Assembly: GCA_932294295.1 (NCBI GenBank)
Contig: OW028576.1
Coordinates: forward strand, 49,122,199 to 49,186,198
Length of the DNA: 64,000 nt
Direction: 5' to 3'
From: Alitta virens
Lineage: Eukaryota > Annelida > Polychaeta > Phyllodocida > Nereididae
Position numbers and translations under genes: made by a program. Shown in pieces: positions 45,201 through 48,200 of the stretch; within the stretch, counting starts at the first letter, position 1, and each line of letters begins with the position of its first letter. The notes under the pieces were generated by a model that saw nothing but the letters and a program-made list of their open reading frames with translations, made no database searches and was not told where the DNA came from.

Positions 45201-48200
45201 CGCAGTTGTATAAAGGTTCGAAGAACTTCTCCAGGGTGTACAAATATCTCATATTGTCCTTGGCCTCGTTACCAGCATCTGTGATGTGACTGTCCAACTC
45301 TCGCCAAGTCTGTAAGTTAGAGACACAAACATTGTGTAATATATTTGAAGTAATACTGTGCAGCTGGGTGGTCTAGTGTTAAGATGCTTGGCTGTTATTC
45401 TGAAGGACCCGGGTTCAATCCCAGGCCCGGGCACCCTTCAAGAGCAATATTCCAGCTGGATGTCGTTCGGATGAGACGTTAAATTGGTGGTCCCTTGTAC
45501 TCAGTGTCTATGCTGATAAATGTGTAACATGGTGTGCGCTCCTCTTCTCTCTCACCTCATCAATCTACCTTTGTGAGTGGCAAGAACTTGCCTTAGAGGG
45601 CTGAACTTTCCATATCTATCTATCTATCAATCTATCTATCCATCTATCTACCTTCCTTAGTTTATTTTTTTCCTCCTAATGCAAATATATAGAAACATAA
45701 ACGATCATTTAGGGGAAAATTAAGGAGAAAAATGTGATACTCACGTTGAGTACTTTAGACTTGGCCACCCTGAGAATGCTGATAACCATCCTGAAATCTT
45801 TTGACTTGATCTGTTCCAGCAATGAGCTGTACCTCGCTTTCAATTGTCTCCAATGGTCCAGTTCAGCCATGGGACCCGTGTCATCTGCCTCTTTTCTGAT
45901 TTGCTTGCTTTCCGTTAGAACCTGCGTTTGTATAGAATATTGTCATAATTGAGGAAGGAAAACTGGTTCCATCATCCAGCTAAAACCCAACCTCAACAGA
46001 GATGCGGGGCATGACCTTCCTACTGTTATTAACAGCTTTTCTTCTGCAGGTGAGAACCAAATAACACAGGAGCCGAAATCCCTGTGTCATTAGCACTGAT
46101 CAAAGATTACAAGAAGGCAGTGAGATACTGCTGGAAGTCTACTCTGGATTGAAATCATTGATGATTCTATGAAGGTAAAGTTCTTTCAATATACAAAAGC
46201 CTTTCATCAGAAGCAATCAACACGACCGTGTACAGCGTACAGCTTGCTCCTAAACGATTAAAAATTGCACTGTCCACGATCCAAATCTTTTTTGGGTCCA
46301 AATGAACTGAATTGAACTTTTACACATACTTCAAAAAAACCAAAAAACATGAGCGTACCTGTTCAACTTGCTTGCACCAAACATTGACAGTCTCCTCTAG
46401 CGCAGAAACTATCTCAGCATTGCCAGCAGCCGTTATACAATCTTTAACGTTATTGAAAGAAGAGAGGTCGACTTTCTCGCAAGGATCTAACCTCACGACT
46501 TCATTAGCACTTATGGCTGCACCTGCAATGGAGTCATCCAAGCAATTAGCTAAAAGATGCAATGACGATATACCCAGGAAAACTGATAACATAGTTATTA
46601 GGTAAAATATATTACAGTGTATTATCTTTTAATGTTACCATAATTAGTCTTGTACTGTTCCATAACCTCCTGTAATATTATTTATATGGCTTTACTTGTT
46701 TATAAAGTCATATTGACATAGACGCTACTCCTTGTTGTAAATTTATCTCCATTCCTTATGATTGCCAATAAAACCTCATGTATGTTATATTCATAAACAC
46801 ACTGTTTAACTACATATTTCTGCTCTTTAAAAATATTATATAAGACGGAAAAAACCCTGACTTTGCAGAGACTGTACAAAACTGTCGCAGTTGTCCCTAA
46901 ATCTTCTGAAGACTTTCTTGCCGGACATGTCTCTGCTCAAGTCACCCCACTCTTCGTTCGCTTCACACGCTGGTTCGTAAACTTTGGTCAGCATCCGCTG
47001 AAGAGCATCTAGCATCCCTCCCTCCGCTCCACCAGACATCGTTTGCATGGTAACCAACTGTGAATAAATAGAAAATGTATAAAACAATGTACAGCTGACT
47101 TCATTTTTCCATATTCTAATCTTGCTGGGCTAATGTTTATCACATTTTGTTAACTGTCTTATTTCCCGTATATTATTCTTGATGGGCTAATATTAGTAAC
47201 TCAGTCAATCGACAATTATTAATAAATATTAACTCTGATAACAATATCCAATATGATCAACAAATTCATGAAATGTTGATCATCAAGGTGTGACAAATGT
47301 AAACATGTTTGTTTATCACACTTTGCTCACATTATTTCACTTTTTTAACCTGTGCATACATACATAACTCTTTTAAACAAAAATAGTAGTAAAGGCTCTT
47401 TCCGAGCATTAGATTATTTGACTTGCGCTTCAATAGGCTATTTTTGAGCTTTGACCTGTTCAATTGTGCTTAGAAGCATACTTCTCAAGCACAGATGCTT
47501 CTACAGGCCCTATCCTAGGTTTGCCCTTTTTCACTTCTGCTTCTGCCAGGTAAGCTCTATCTGAGCTTTGTCCTTCTTCACTTATGCTTATAACTACATC
47601 TCTCAAGCACAGATGCTTCTACAGGCTTTTCCAAGGTTTGCCCTTTTCTACTTATGCTTACAACCATACCTTTCAAGCACAGATACTTCTATAAACTCCG
47701 TCCCAGCATTTGCCATTACAGAAATGGCAAATTAAGGAGGATAGATTACTTGATTTTGGAAAATGTAAATATAAAGGCTGTGCTGGCCGCGTTTGAGGAA
47801 TTTTATAGAGGGAGACCTGCTTAAGAGCCAGTCCTGGAGTTTTGAATGGTTGATGCTATGGTCGCGCATGCTAAGGTCATGCACGTGCACATGCTGTTTA
47901 AGCAGCAAAGCGAGGGGATGATTCAAGCTGGGAGTAAAATGTCAGTTTCCTAAAAAGGAATTTCAACAAAATAGTGTGTACAAAGACCGTCAGAAACTAG
48001 CAAATAAAAGCCTTTTTTATCTCCATGGGACCAGTGTTTAAGGAATCCGGCTTTATTTCTATCTGGTGCTACTCCATCTAGGCTTCCGCTAAACGTTCAC
48101 CATGGTCCTCTTGGCAAAATTTAAGGAATTAATTTAGAGGAAGCCTAGCTCCATGACATATTTACGTAACAGTATGACCAATATACAAGTGGACATTTAT

